Program-made: the position numbers and the translations under genes
Source of the DNA: Chitinimonas taiwanensis DSM 18899
GTDB taxonomy: Bacteria; Pseudomonadota; Gammaproteobacteria; Burkholderiales; Chitinimonadaceae
Assembly (NCBI RefSeq): GCF_900119825.1
Contig: NZ_FPKR01000010.1
Span: 1-64,000, forward strand
Reading direction: 5' to 3'
DNA length: 64,000 nucleotides
Shown here: one piece after another, positions 8,642 through 17,286 of the stretch
Position numbering within the stretch: the stretch's first letter is position 1
Layout of the letters: each line of letters begins with the position of its first letter
The notes under the pieces: model-generated
Database searches by the model: none
The model's input: only the letters and a program-made list of their open reading frames with translations
What the model was told of the DNA's origin: nothing

Positions 8642-10271
8642 GGATGTGATTGCCGAGGGCTTGGCCTCCGGTAAATGGGATGTGCGCGATGCGGCGCAAT
8701 TCATGCAGGACCAGATGCTGGAGGCCGACGTGCTGATTGTCGGCACTGGCGCTGGTGGCGGCGTGGCGGCGGAGATTCTGAGCCAGGCTGGGCTCAAGGT
8801 GGTGATGCTGGAGGAGGGCGGGCTGAACTTCGCCTCACGCGACTTCAAGCTCAAGGAGGCCGATGCCTATCCGCAGCTCTACCAGGAATCAGCCGGTCGG
8901 CAGACCAAGGACAAGGCCATCACCATTCTGCAGGGGCGCGCCGTGGGTGGTTCGACCACCGTCAACTGGACCTCGAGCTTCCGGACCCCGCCCACCACCT
9001 TGCAACACTGGCAGCAGCACTACGGCCTGGCCGACATGACCGTGGCGGCGATGGCACCCTGGTTTGGCAAGGCTGAGCAGCGTCTGAACGTGATCGACTG
9101 GCAGGTCGAGTCGAATATGAATAACCGCGTGCTGGCCCAGGGCGCGGACCGCATCGGCATTCATTGGTCGAAGATACGCCGCAATGTGAACGGCTGCCTG
9201 AACCTGGGTTACTGCGGCATGGGTTGCCCGGTGAACGCCAAGCAATCGATGCTGGTGACCACCATTCCTAGCGCCTTGCAGCAAGGCGCCACCCTGCTCA
9301 CCCATGTACGCGCCGAGCGCGTGTTGCTTGAGGGCGAGCGTGCGGTCGGCGTAGCGGGGGTCGCCATGGATAGCGGTGGCCTCTACCCAAACGGCGTGCG
9401 CATTACGGTCAAGGCCAAGACGGTGTTGCTGGCCGGCGGCGCGATCAACACGCCCGCCCTGATGCTGCGCTCTGAGCTGCCTGACCCGTATGCGCGTATT
9501 GGCAAGCGCACCTTTCTGCACCCGGTCAATATCTCCGGCGCCATCATGCCGTTCAAGGTGGAAGGCTGGCAGGGTGCGCCGCAGAGCATCTATTCCGATC
9601 ACTTCCTCGACACCCTGCCAGTGGATGGCCCGATCGGCTACAAGCTGGAGGTGCCGCCTTTGCACCCGGTGCTGACGGCCATCACCATGAGCGGTTTCGG
9701 TGAAAAGCACCGTAGCCTGATGGCGCGTTTTGATCGGCTGCAGGTGATTTTGGCCCTATTGCGTGATGGCTTTCATGAAGGCAGCCAGGGCGGTACGGTC
9801 GGCTTGAAATCGGACGGCACGCCGCAGCTCGACTACCCGATCAGCGACTATGTATGGAGCGGCTTGCGCCATGCCTATCTGACCATGGCCGAGCTGCAGT
9901 TTGCCGCCGGCGCCAACCGAGTGATGCCCATCCACGAGGATGTGAGCGCCGAAGGCTATGCCAGCTGGGCCGAAGCACGTGCTGGCATCCAGAGCCTGCC
10001 GCTGGAGGCGCTGCGGGCCAAGATTGTCTCGGCCCATGTGATGGGTGGAGCAGGCATGAGCACCCAGCCGCAGGATGGCGTGGTGAATAGCGAAGGGCGC
10101 TTCCACCAACTTGACGGCCTGTATGTGATGGACGGCTCGGTGTTCCCGACCTCGATCGGCGCCAATCCGCAGCTGTCCATCTACGGCTTGGTGGCGCGTA
10201 ATGCCAGCTTGCTAGCTGCAAGCTTGACCGGCAAACAACCGGATTGGCCGCTGATGCCCAAGATGCAATAA
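8634..10271 (+). CDS. GMC family FAD-dependent oxidoreductase
   Basis: 545 residues. FAD/NAD-type Rossmann motif IVGTGAGGGVAAEIL near residue 38, the GMC signature GRAVGGSTTVNW, and a C-terminal GMC domain with active-site HVMGGAGM and the closing DGSVFPTSIGANPQLS. A Cys-rich loop (NGCLNLGYCGMGCPVNAKQS) is like that of long-chain alcohol oxidases. Likely oxidises a primary alcohol to an aldehyde, giving electrons to the membrane chain. Third gene of a tight operon with the aldehyde dehydrogenase and the Tat-signal subunit; the 8-base overlap suggests coupled translation. Confidence 0.9.
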   Translation: MPKDVIAEGLASGKWDVRDAAQFMQDQMLEADVLIVGTGAGGGVAAEILSQAGLKVVMLEEGGLNFASRDFKLKEADAYPQLYQESAGRQTKDKAITILQGRAVGGSTTVNWTSSFRTPPTTLQHWQQHYGLADMTVAAMAPWFGKAEQRLNVIDWQVESNMNNRVLAQGADRIGIHWSKIRRNVNGCLNLGYCGMGCPVNAKQSMLVTTIPSALQQGATLLTHVRAERVLLEGERAVGVAGVAMDSGGLYPNGVRITVKAKTVLLAGGAINTPALMLRSELPDPYARIGKRTFLHPVNISGAIMPFKVEGWQGAPQSIYSDHFLDTLPVDGPIGYKLEVPPLHPVLTAITMSGFGEKHRSLMARFDRLQVILALLRDGFHEGSQGGTVGLKSDGTPQLDYPISDYVWSGLRHAYLTMAELQFAAGANRVMPIHEDVSAEGYASWAEARAGIQSLPLEALRAKIVSAHVMGGAGMSTQPQDGVVNSEGRFHQLDGLYVMDGSVFPTSIGANPQLSIYGLVARNASLLAASLTGKQPDWPLMPKMQ

Positions 10272-10284
10272 GCGCAGCACCAAA

Positions 10285-10314
10285 GCAAAAAGCCCCGCTT
10301 GCGGGGCTTTTTGC
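10285..10314. terminator. bidirectional terminator, GMC gene / tetR
   Basis: GCAAAAAGCCCCGC (10285-10298) and GCGGGGCTTTTTGC (10301-10314) form a strong GC stem with A and T tails, between two convergent genes. Confidence 0.9.
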
Positions 10315-10326
10315 TTATGCATGGCC

Positions 10327-10959
10327 TTAGCCTGGCTTGTAGCGTGCCTCGATCTTCTCGAACACGGCTGCGTAATCGGGCTGCACATAGGGCTTGAGCA
10401 GCGCCAGTACTTGCCTCACACCCTGTTTGCCGGTTTCCTCGGTCAGCGGCACATCGGGGCGCACGGTCTGCTGGAAGGTGAACCAGAACTTCACGATTAA
10501 CCAGGCCGTAGTGGCCAGCGGCTGGATTTCGCCCAGCTTGACCGACAGGAAGCCGATGCTGGCGAACTCACTGAAAGCGCGCGCCAGCACCGGGGCGATA
10601 TCGTTCTTCACGAAGGCCTGGTAGTCGGCTTGCAGCTGCGGGTTACGGCTGAGCAGGCCGGGGAGGTCGTAGAACAGGAAGCGGTACTGCCACATTGCAT
10701 TGAAGGCGGCATCCAGGTATTGGCCTAGGTCCTCGGCCACCAGTTCGCGGTCTTCCGGCACCCGCATATGCTCGCGCATATAGTCCTGGTACAGGCGGAA
10801 GATCTGGTAAACGATCTCTTCCTTATTGCGGAAGTGGTAGTAGAGATTGCCAGGGCTGATGCCCAGGTGGGCAGCAATATGATTGGTCGTGATCGGACGT
10901 TCACCATGCTCGTTAAAGAGCTTGAGACTCTCCTGCACGATGCGGTCGTAGGTCTTCAT
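10327..10959 (-). CDS. TetR/AcrR-family regulator
   Basis: 210 residues. N-terminal DNA-binding helix-turn-helix of the TetR type (ITTNHIAAHLGISPGNLYYHFRNKEEIVYQIF, about residues 23-55), followed by a helical ligand-binding domain. The second part (YRFLFYDLPGLLSRNPQLQADYQ) is of the type found in regulators near aldehyde dehydrogenase/GMC clusters in pseudomonads. Placed convergently to that operon, it is the most likely controller, through binding an alcohol, aldehyde or fatty acid; this is inferred from position only. Confidence 0.88.
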   Translation of the reverse strand: MKTYDRIVQESLKLFNEHGERPITTNHIAAHLGISPGNLYYHFRNKEEIVYQIFRLYQDYMREHMRVPEDRELVAEDLGQYLDAAFNAMWQYRFLFYDLPGLLSRNPQLQADYQAFVKNDIAPVLARAFSEFASIGFLSVKLGEIQPLATTAWLIVKFWFTFQQTVRPDVPLTEETGKQGVRQVLALLKPYVQPDYAAVFEKIEARYKPG

Positions 10960-11087
10960 CGTCGTTCTACTAGCTAAGCGTAAGAATGACGTAATTTTAC
11001 CCGAATTTGAGCTGAAGCTCTAATTATTCCGTCGGCATGGCAACGGGCATGGGTAATACGCATAGTTGAAACTGAGAGAGGAGAGGT

Positions 11088-11182
11088 GGCGAGCCCGACC
11101 CCCGGCACTTGCCTACACCGCTGTGGCTGCTTCCTTCCGGACCTGACCAGATTCACGACTTGGCAATGCGGGGAGACCCGCC
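11088..11182 (-). ncRNA. ffs: 4.5S RNA (bacterial small SRP RNA)
   Basis: On the minus strand the sequence contains GGTCAGGTCCGGAAGGAAG, the invariant apical part of the SRP RNA (tetraloop GGAA and the symmetric loop that binds Ffh). The ends pair: GGCGGG near 11182 with CTCGCC near 11088, and GCCAAG with the matching strand. About 95 bases, the usual small gamma/beta-proteobacterial form. It works with Ffh and FtsY to target nascent membrane proteins. End positions are estimated from pairing. Confidence 0.93.
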
Positions 11183-11220
11183 ATAGAGCACAACATTCGC
11201 CGCCAACGCGACGAACGGCG

Positions 11221-12579
11221 CTATTCTAGCACTGACCCATCGCCCGAGTCGAATTCCACTGGACCATGCCATTGAATATCGCCGCACAGCACATGGGGTA
11301 CGCCATTCAGCATCAAGCCCAGCGACAGGGTTACACACTGCGCCTCGCCCACGATGGACAGATAGGGACGTGAAATCTGCAGCTCGCCGAAGCGTTTCAT
11401 GGCCTGGCGAAAATACTGGCGGCGCGACCAGACCGCGCCGCGCGCATCGTCGAGCGGCGAGAAGCGCGGCGTGACGCGCTGCTCGCGGGTTGGATTGTGC
11501 AGATTGGCGCCGACCTGGCGGCCGTTCACGTCGAGCAGGAAGCAGCGTATCGCGGCCGGTTCATTCATGAAGGCCTGGGCGGCGGCGGCAAAGCCCTCCG
11601 CCTCGGTCAGGCGTGCGGCGCCCTTGAGGATGGCAGTGCAATACGGTGCCAGCTGCTGCTGATTGTGTTCGATCTCCAGGCGCATGCGCGCATTGAAGTT
11701 GTCCCACAGCGTTTCGAATAGCGGCTGACTCGGCTCGCTATGCCAGAGGCCCGGGGCCGGGCGGGCGAAGTAATAGCCCTGGATCAGGTCGCAATCGGCT
11801 TCCAGCGCCAGCAGCGCCTCGTTCTCGGTTTCCACGCCTTCCGCCAGCACCAGCGCACCCGCTTCATGCACGAGGCTCACCAGGCCGGGCAGAATCAACC
11901 GGGCGTCGTGATTGCGCGTCGCATCGGTGATCAGCGTACGGTCGAGCTTGACGATGTCGGGGCGCAGCCGCCAGACCCGGTCCACATTGGAATGGCCGGC
12001 GCCGAAATCATCGATGGCGATTAGGCAACCGATGTCGCGGAAGTAATCGACCGCGCGGGTCAGCGCGCGATGGTTCTCGATCGCCGTTTCCAGCACTTCG
12101 ACCACCACCCGCTCGGGCGCCAGGCCCAGCCGGGCCAGGAGCTCGGGGAAGAAGCGCCCATATTGGCCGGCATGGGCGAAGGCATTCGGTTCCGCGTTCA
12201 GGAATAACCAATGCGGCGGATCACCCATCTGCTCGGATAAGGTGCAGAAATTACGCGCATGCAGCAGGCGCGACAGCCTATCCAGTGTGACCAGCTCGGC
12301 CTCTGAACCCGCAGAGGCGAACACATGGGCCGGCGACATGGCCTTGCCTATCGGCGTCCAGGCGCGCATCAGCCCTTCGTGGCCGACCACGCGGCGATGA
12401 GCGAAGCTGAAAATAGGCTGGAAATGGCTATGCAGGGTCAGCCCTGCGTGCTGGGCGATGTATTGCGAGCCCTCCTGCAGCAGCAGGGCTTGCAGGGCAT
12501 CGAGTTGATAGGGGGCGGTCAGCGGCATGGCGGGCGCGGTGAATAGGGCAGAGAAGTGGGCTGCTGCATTAGCCGGCAC
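11221..12579 (-). CDS. EAL-domain c-di-GMP phosphodiesterase with C-terminal sensor
   Basis: 452 residues. EAL domain at about 30-275 with all main catalytic marks: HEGLMR (E of EAL), LFLNAEP, VEVLE, IDDFGAG, IVKLDR, AEGVET and QGYYFARP. It should therefore hydrolyse cyclic di-GMP to pGpG. The C-terminal 150 residues (AIRCFLLDVNGRQVGANL, SRRQYFRQAMKRF) look like the PAS/Cache-like YkuI_C sensor domain. No signal or membrane helix, so cytosolic. The GTG start at 12579 overlaps the end of the asparaginase gene by 11 bases; ATG 12528 is an alternative, neither with a good SD. Confidence 0.88.
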   Translation of the reverse strand: MPANAAAHFSALFTAPAMPLTAPYQLDALQALLLQEGSQYIAQHAGLTLHSHFQPIFSFAHRRVVGHEGLMRAWTPIGKAMSPAHVFASAGSEAELVTLDRLSRLLHARNFCTLSEQMGDPPHWLFLNAEPNAFAHAGQYGRFFPELLARLGLAPERVVVEVLETAIENHRALTRAVDYFRDIGCLIAIDDFGAGHSNVDRVWRLRPDIVKLDRTLITDATRNHDARLILPGLVSLVHEAGALVLAEGVETENEALLALEADCDLIQGYYFARPAPGLWHSEPSQPLFETLWDNFNARMRLEIEHNQQQLAPYCTAILKGAARLTEAEGFAAAAQAFMNEPAAIRCFLLDVNGRQVGANLHNPTREQRVTPRFSPLDDARGAVWSRRQYFRQAMKRFGELQISRPYLSIVGEAQCVTLSLGLMLNGVPHVLCGDIQWHGPVEFDSGDGSVLE

Positions 12580-13594
12580 TGAGTTCGCCGCGCAGATTGA
12601 CCGGCATACGGTCGTTCGGGCCGAGGATGTCGGCCTGCTGCGAGAGCAGGAAGTACAGCTTGCACAGCGCGGCTTCCGGGGTCATATCGCAACCCGAGAC
12701 CAGGCCGGCGCGCGCCAGCGCCGAGCCCGCCGCGTAGTTATCCATATCGACCCGGCCGGACACGCACTGGCTGATATTCACGATCAGCGTGTGTTGTTCC
12801 TGCGTGCTGCGGCTCAAGGCCACGATCAGCGCCTGATCGGCATCCGGTGCGTTGCCGGCGCCATAGCTTTCCAGGACCAGCCCTGCCAGCGGCAGCTCGG
12901 CGGTCAGCAGCTGCTTGATGATCTCGACACTGAAACCTGGATAGAGCTTGAGCCCGGCAATACGCAGCGCCGGATCGATACGGTGCGCGCGCAGGGGCGC
13001 GCTGGGCTTGGGCAAGCAGAGCGCGCGATTGAACTCATACTCGCCCTGCACACGGCCCAGGATGGGGAAATTCGGTGAGCCGAAGGCACCCATCTCTGCC
13101 CCCCACAGCTTGCGGCTGCGATTGCCGCGCAGCAGCTGGCGGTTGAAGGCCACGCAGACTTCGTACAGGCCCGCCTGGGTGGCCCAGTGAAACGCGTCGA
13201 CCAGGTTCTGCTCGGCATCGTTCGGCTGTTCGGACAGCGGCACCATGGCGCCGGTGACGATGACCGGCTTAGCCAGATTCTCCAGCATGAAGCTGAGTGC
13301 CGAGGCGGTGTAGGCCAGTGTGTCGGTGCCGTGGATGATCACGAAACCGTCGTAGTCGGCATAGTGGGCGGCGATGTCGGCCGCCATGCTGTTCCAGTGC
13401 GCGGGTTGCAGATTCGAGGAGTCGATCAGCGGCGCATATTCCTTCAGCGTATAGGCCGGGAAATCCTTGGTGCGCGTGGCGATGCGGGCCAGTTCCTGCG
13501 GCAGATAGCCGGCCACCGGCGCATGGCCTTGCGGTGTGGCTTGCATGCCGATGGTGCCACCGGCGTAAATAACAAAGAGGCGTTTAGCGGGCAT
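12569..13594 (-). CDS. ansA: type I (cytosolic) L-asparaginase
   Basis: 341 residues from ATG 13594; no signal peptide, as expected for the AnsA (type I) enzyme, which has lower affinity than secreted AnsB. Active-site motif 1 YAGGTIGM with the nucleophilic Thr, motif 2 IIHGTDTLAYTASALSFML with the Thr-Asp pair, and the C-terminal DMTPEAALCKLYFLLSQ. Releases ammonia from asparagine. The 3' end overlaps the EAL gene, so both are probably co-transcribed. A TTG start at 13648 would add 18 residues not found in the family. Confidence 0.93.
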   Translation of the reverse strand: MPAKRLFVIYAGGTIGMQATPQGHAPVAGYLPQELARIATRTKDFPAYTLKEYAPLIDSSNLQPAHWNSMAADIAAHYADYDGFVIIHGTDTLAYTASALSFMLENLAKPVIVTGAMVPLSEQPNDAEQNLVDAFHWATQAGLYEVCVAFNRQLLRGNRSRKLWGAEMGAFGSPNFPILGRVQGEYEFNRALCLPKPSAPLRAHRIDPALRIAGLKLYPGFSVEIIKQLLTAELPLAGLVLESYGAGNAPDADQALIVALSRSTQEQHTLIVNISQCVSGRVDMDNYAAGSALARAGLVSGCDMTPEAALCKLYFLLSQQADILGPNDRMPVNLRGELSAG

Positions 13595-13710
13595 GGGGTG
13601 GGGGATTCGAGTAAAATCCGCGCTTTGCTCTGCGCGCAGGTCGGTCAAGGCTAAGCATTTGGCATTAATACCGGCCGGACTTTACCGCGCTCTCACTCGA
13701 CTAGCCAGCC

Positions 13711-14160
13711 ATGTCCATCATTGATAACCGTAAAGCCTTTCACGACTACTTCATCGAGGACCGCTTCGAGGCTGGTCTGGTGCTCGAGGGCTGGGAGGTC
13801 AAATCCATCCGCGCCGGGCGCGTGCAGATCAAGGAAGGCTATGTGATCCTGCGCAATGGCGCATTCTGGCTGGTCGGCGCCCATATCTCGCCGTTGACCT
13901 CGGCCTCCACCCATGTGCTGCCCGACCCAACCCGTAGCCGCAAACTGCTGCTGAACCAGGCCGAGATCAATAAGCTGATTGGCAAGGTGGAGCGCGCCGG
14001 CTACACGTTGGCGCCGCTCGATATGCACTACAAGGGCGGTCGGGTGAAGCTCGCGATTGGCCTGGCCAAGGGCAAGAAGCTGCACGATAAGCGCAGCAGC
14101 GAGCGCGATAAGGATGCCCAGCGCGAGGTACAGCGCGCGATGAAAGTCAGGCAGAAGTAA
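13711..14160 (+). CDS. smpB: SsrA-binding protein SmpB
   Basis: 149 residues, usual length. OB-fold protein that binds tmRNA and enters stalled ribosomes for trans-translation: [31 protein letters not shown] at the front and the basic C-terminal tail ([26 protein letters not shown]) that enters the ribosomal decoding site. Divergent from ansA with about 116 bases between. No tmRNA gene is in the window. Confidence 0.97.
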   Translation: MSIIDNRKAFHDYFIEDRFEAGLVLEGWEVKSIRAGRVQIKEGYVILRNGAFWLVGAHISPLTSASTHVLPDPTRSRKLLLNQAEINKLIGKVERAGYTLAPLDMHYKGGRVKLAIGLAKGKKLHDKRSSERDKDAQREVQRAMKVRQK

Positions 14161-14219
14161 GCCAGGCCTGCGCCCGCGCGGCGTATCGGTATATATTCCG
14201 TTTCCTTGCCTTGCTCCCA

Positions 14220-15416
14220 ATGCCGGAAATCGCTCAGCCCATGGCGCTAGACCTGCCCACCCTCGTCATTACCGAAGCGCTGATCCTGATTCAGCTGGCG
14301 GCACTGGTCTATGTGGCCGGCGTGCGTATGCGCGATATCTTCCGCGGGCCAACCTTCTGGGCCCTGGGCCTGTTCTGCTTTGCCGCCTCGCAACTGCTAT
14401 TCATCTGGCTCGATAGCCCCGAGCACGGCCCGCATCAGCTGCTCAACCATCTGCCGGCTGCACTGGGTTGCTGCGCGGTACTGATCGGCTTTGATGACTT
14501 TGCCGACCGCGGCCGCAACTGGCGCGGCGTTGGTGCGCTGGCGGGCCTGGCACTGTGTGATTTCCTGCTGCAGTCCTTCTGGTGGAGCAGCTATGCGCTG
14601 CGCGTGACCACCTTTGGCAGCGTACAGATCCTGTTTGTGCTTTTGCTGCTACCGCGCCTGTATCAGCCGGTGTCCGGCCAGCGCCGACTGGGTTTCAAGC
14701 TGATGCGCATGCTGGCCTGGGGCTGGGGCGCGATCAATCTGGCCCGCATCATCTGTGTGCTGTTCAGCCCCGAGCAGTACTCGGCCATCAATCAGGTGGT
14801 TCAGCTCAGCTATTTCGTCATGGCGCTGTTCTTTGGGGTCTGGCTGGCGCTGTGCTGCTGGCTACTCATGCACGAGCGGCTGTCTGCCGGGCTCATTCAC
14901 GCCACCACGCGCGATGCACTGACCGGCAGCCATAACCGGCGCGGCTTCAGTGCCTTGCTCAGCCAGGAATCGCATCGCCTGGTGCGCCAGTGGTCGAGTA
15001 CCGCGGTGCTACGCGTGGCCATCGACGATTACCCGAGCTTATTGCGCCGCTACGGCGGTCAGGCTGGCGACCGCGCGCTGATGGCTTTTGCCGAGGCGGT
15101 GCAGGAAGAGCTGCGCGATGTGGATGGCTTGGCGCGCCTGGGGGCCGAGCAGTTCGCCGTGCTGCTGCTGAATGCCGATGAGGCCGGTGCCAAGGTGGTG
15201 GCCGAGCGGCTGCGTCGACGTATTCAGGACCTGGTCGTGTATACGCCGGCCGGGCCGATCTGGTTTACCGCCAGCTTTGGTATTGCCGTATTGCCCGAGC
15301 TGGAAAACGAGCTGGAGCTGGTGCTCAAGCAGGCCGAGCAGGCGCTGCAAGCCGCGCGCGCGGCGGGTAGCAATCGGATCTGCCTGCTACCGCTGCCCAG
15401 CCTGCAAGCGGCCTGA
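14220..15416 (+). CDS. seven-helix membrane protein with degenerate GGDEF domain
   Basis: 398 residues from ATG 14220 (a TTG lies three codons earlier). About seven membrane helices in residues 10-215, then a GGDEF fold (DALTGSHNRRGFSALL to RICLLPLP). The signature that should read GGDEF or GGEEF is GAEQF (around residue 307), and the substrate-site pattern with Asn-Asp is IDDYPSLLRRYGGQAGD. Loss of the acidic catalytic residue suggests it does not make cyclic di-GMP but may still bind a nucleotide or a partner. No EAL domain follows. Stands alone between smpB and guaA. Confidence 0.82.
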   Translation: MPEIAQPMALDLPTLVITEALILIQLAALVYVAGVRMRDIFRGPTFWALGLFCFAASQLLFIWLDSPEHGPHQLLNHLPAALGCCAVLIGFDDFADRGRNWRGVGALAGLALCDFLLQSFWWSSYALRVTTFGSVQILFVLLLLPRLYQPVSGQRRLGFKLMRMLAWGWGAINLARIICVLFSPEQYSAINQVVQLSYFVMALFFGVWLALCCWLLMHERLSAGLIHATTRDALTGSHNRRGFSALLSQESHRLVRQWSSTAVLRVAIDDYPSLLRRYGGQAGDRALMAFAEAVQEELRDVDGLARLGAEQFAVLLLNADEAGAKVVAERLRRRIQDLVVYTPAGPIWFTASFGIAVLPELENELELVLKQAEQALQAARAAGSNRICLLPLPSLQAA

Positions 15417-15488
15417 TGCGCGACAGGGGTTAGGCTAAGCCGGCCGGCTCCTGTAAAATCCGGTTTTTGCAAGGAAAGCCGGCCCGCC

Positions 15489-17066
15489 ATGGACAAAATC
15501 CTCATCCTCGACTTCGGTTCGCAAGTCGCCCAACTGATTGCCCGCCGCGTTCGCGAAGCCCACGTCTACTGCGAACTGCATCCCTTCGATATGTCGCTGG
15601 CCGATATCCAGGCCTTTGGCCCCAAGGCCATCATCCTGTCCGGTGGTCCGAACTCGGTGTACGAGAGCGACTACCAGGCCGATGCTGGCCTGTTCGAACT
15701 CGGTGTGCCGGTGCTGGGCATCTGCTACGGCATGCAGTTCATGGCGCAAAGCCTGGGCGGCAAGGTGGAGGCGGGTGCCAAGCGCGAATTCGGTTATGCC
15801 GAGATCCGTGCGCGCGGCCACTCGCAGCTGTTCAATGGTCTGCAGGACCGCAGCAGTGCCGAAGGCCATGGCCTGCTGGACGTGTGGATGAGCCACGGCG
15901 ACAAGGTGACCGCCATGCCGGCCGGTTTCAGCGTGATCGCCGAAACCCCGTCCTGCCCGATCGCCGCTATGGCGGACGAAACACGCAAGTTCTACGCCGT
16001 GCAGTTCCACCCCGAAGTCACTCATACCAAGCGCGGCACTGACATCCTGCACCGCTTCGTACTCGGCATTGCCGGCGCGCAGCCTAGCTGGACCATGCCC
16101 AACTACATCGAAGAGGCTGTCCAGAAGATCCGTGAGCAAGTTGGCGACGAGGAAGTGATCCTTGGCCTGTCGGGCGGCGTGGATTCGAGCGTGGCCGCCG
16201 CGCTGATCCACCGCGCCATCGGTGACAAGCTGACCTGCGTGTTCGTCGACCACGGCCTGTTGCGCCTGAACGAAGGCGATATGGTGATGGATATGTTCGC
16301 GCGCGGTCTGGGCGTGAAGGTGATCCGCGTCGATGCGCGCGAGCAGTTCATGGGCCATCTGGCTGGCGTGACCGACCCCGAGCAGAAGCGCAAGATCATC
16401 GGCCGTGAATTCGTCGAGGTCTTCCAGGCGGAGGCCAAGAAGCTGCCGGCGGCCAAGTGGCTGGCCCAGGGCACCATCTACCCGGACGTGATCGAATCGG
16501 CCGGTGCGAAGACCAAGAAGGCGCATGCGATCAAGAGTCACCACAATGTCGGTGGCCTGCCCGAGACGCTGAACCTCAAGCTCCTGGAGCCGTTGCGCGA
16601 CCTGTTTAAGGATGAAGTGCGCGAACTCGGCGTGGCGCTGGGCCTCGCGCACGAGATGGTCTACCGCCACCCCTTCCCGGGTCCAGGCCTTGGGGTGCGT
16701 ATCCTCGGTGAAGTGAAGGCCGAGTACGCCGAACTGCTGCAACGCGCCGATGCGATCTTTATCGAAGAGCTGCGCAACACCGTGGACGAGCACAGCGGCA
16801 AGACTTGGTACGAGCTGACCAGCCAAGCTTTCGCGGTCTTCCTGCCGGTGAAGTCGGTGGGCGTGATGGGCGACGGCCGCACTTATGAATGGGTGGTGGC
16901 CCTGCGCGCCGTGGTGACCAGCGATTTCATGACCGCCCACTGGGCCGAGCTGCCTTACAGCCTGCTCGGGCGCGTGTCGAATCGCATCATCAACGAAGTG
17001 CGTGGCCTGAACCGGGTCGTGTACGACGTGAGCGGCAAGCCGCCGGCGACGATCGAGTGGGAATAG
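15489..17066 (+). CDS. guaA: GMP synthase (glutamine-hydrolysing)
   Basis: 525 residues, the normal GuaA length. Class-I glutaminase part (1-195) with the nucleophile Cys79 in GICYGMQ and catalytic His in VQFHPEV; ATP-pyrophosphatase part with the PP-loop [12 protein letters not shown]-terminal dimer domain ending KPPATIEWE. Converts XMP, ATP and glutamine to GMP in purine synthesis. guaB, often next to it, is not in the window. A terminator follows directly. Confidence 0.98.
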   Translation: MDKILILDFGSQVAQLIARRVREAHVYCELHPFDMSLADIQAFGPKAIILSGGPNSVYESDYQADAGLFELGVPVLGICYGMQFMAQSLGGKVEAGAKREFGYAEIRARGHSQLFNGLQDRSSAEGHGLLDVWMSHGDKVTAMPAGFSVIAETPSCPIAAMADETRKFYAVQFHPEVTHTKRGTDILHRFVLGIAGAQPSWTMPNYIEEAVQKIREQVGDEEVILGLSGGVDSSVAAALIHRAIGDKLTCVFVDHGLLRLNEGDMVMDMFARGLGVKVIRVDAREQFMGHLAGVTDPEQKRKIIGREFVEVFQAEAKKLPAAKWLAQGTIYPDVIESAGAKTKKAHAIKSHHNVGGLPETLNLKLLEPLRDLFKDEVRELGVALGLAHEMVYRHPFPGPGLGVRILGEVKAEYAELLQRADAIFIEELRNTVDEHSGKTWYELTSQAFAVFLPVKSVGVMGDGRTYEWVVALRAVVTSDFMTAHWAELPYSLLGRVSNRIINEVRGLNRVVYDVSGKPPATIEWE

Positions 17067-17082
17067 TTGGATACTTGTGATG

Positions 17083-17111
17083 AAAAAAGCCCTGTAATAC
17101 AGGGCTTTTTT
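17083..17111 (+). terminator. guaA terminator
   Basis: AAAAAAGCCCTGT (17083-17095), 3-base loop, ACAGGGCTTTTTT (17099-17111): a perfect 13-bp stem ending in six T. Confidence 0.93.
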
Positions 17112-17286
17112 CATATTCAATTTATGAGACTATGAAACGCTTTACTTGATTGTATTTTGCATTGCTTGCATAAAAAGTTGGCACGAATAAGGCGATAGTT
17201 TATTCGCTGCTCTTGAAAGCTGAGTTGGCTAGTATGAGGTGGCGGCGGATTGCAATAGGTGAGATGGGTGTGAAGAGGGAGTGTTG

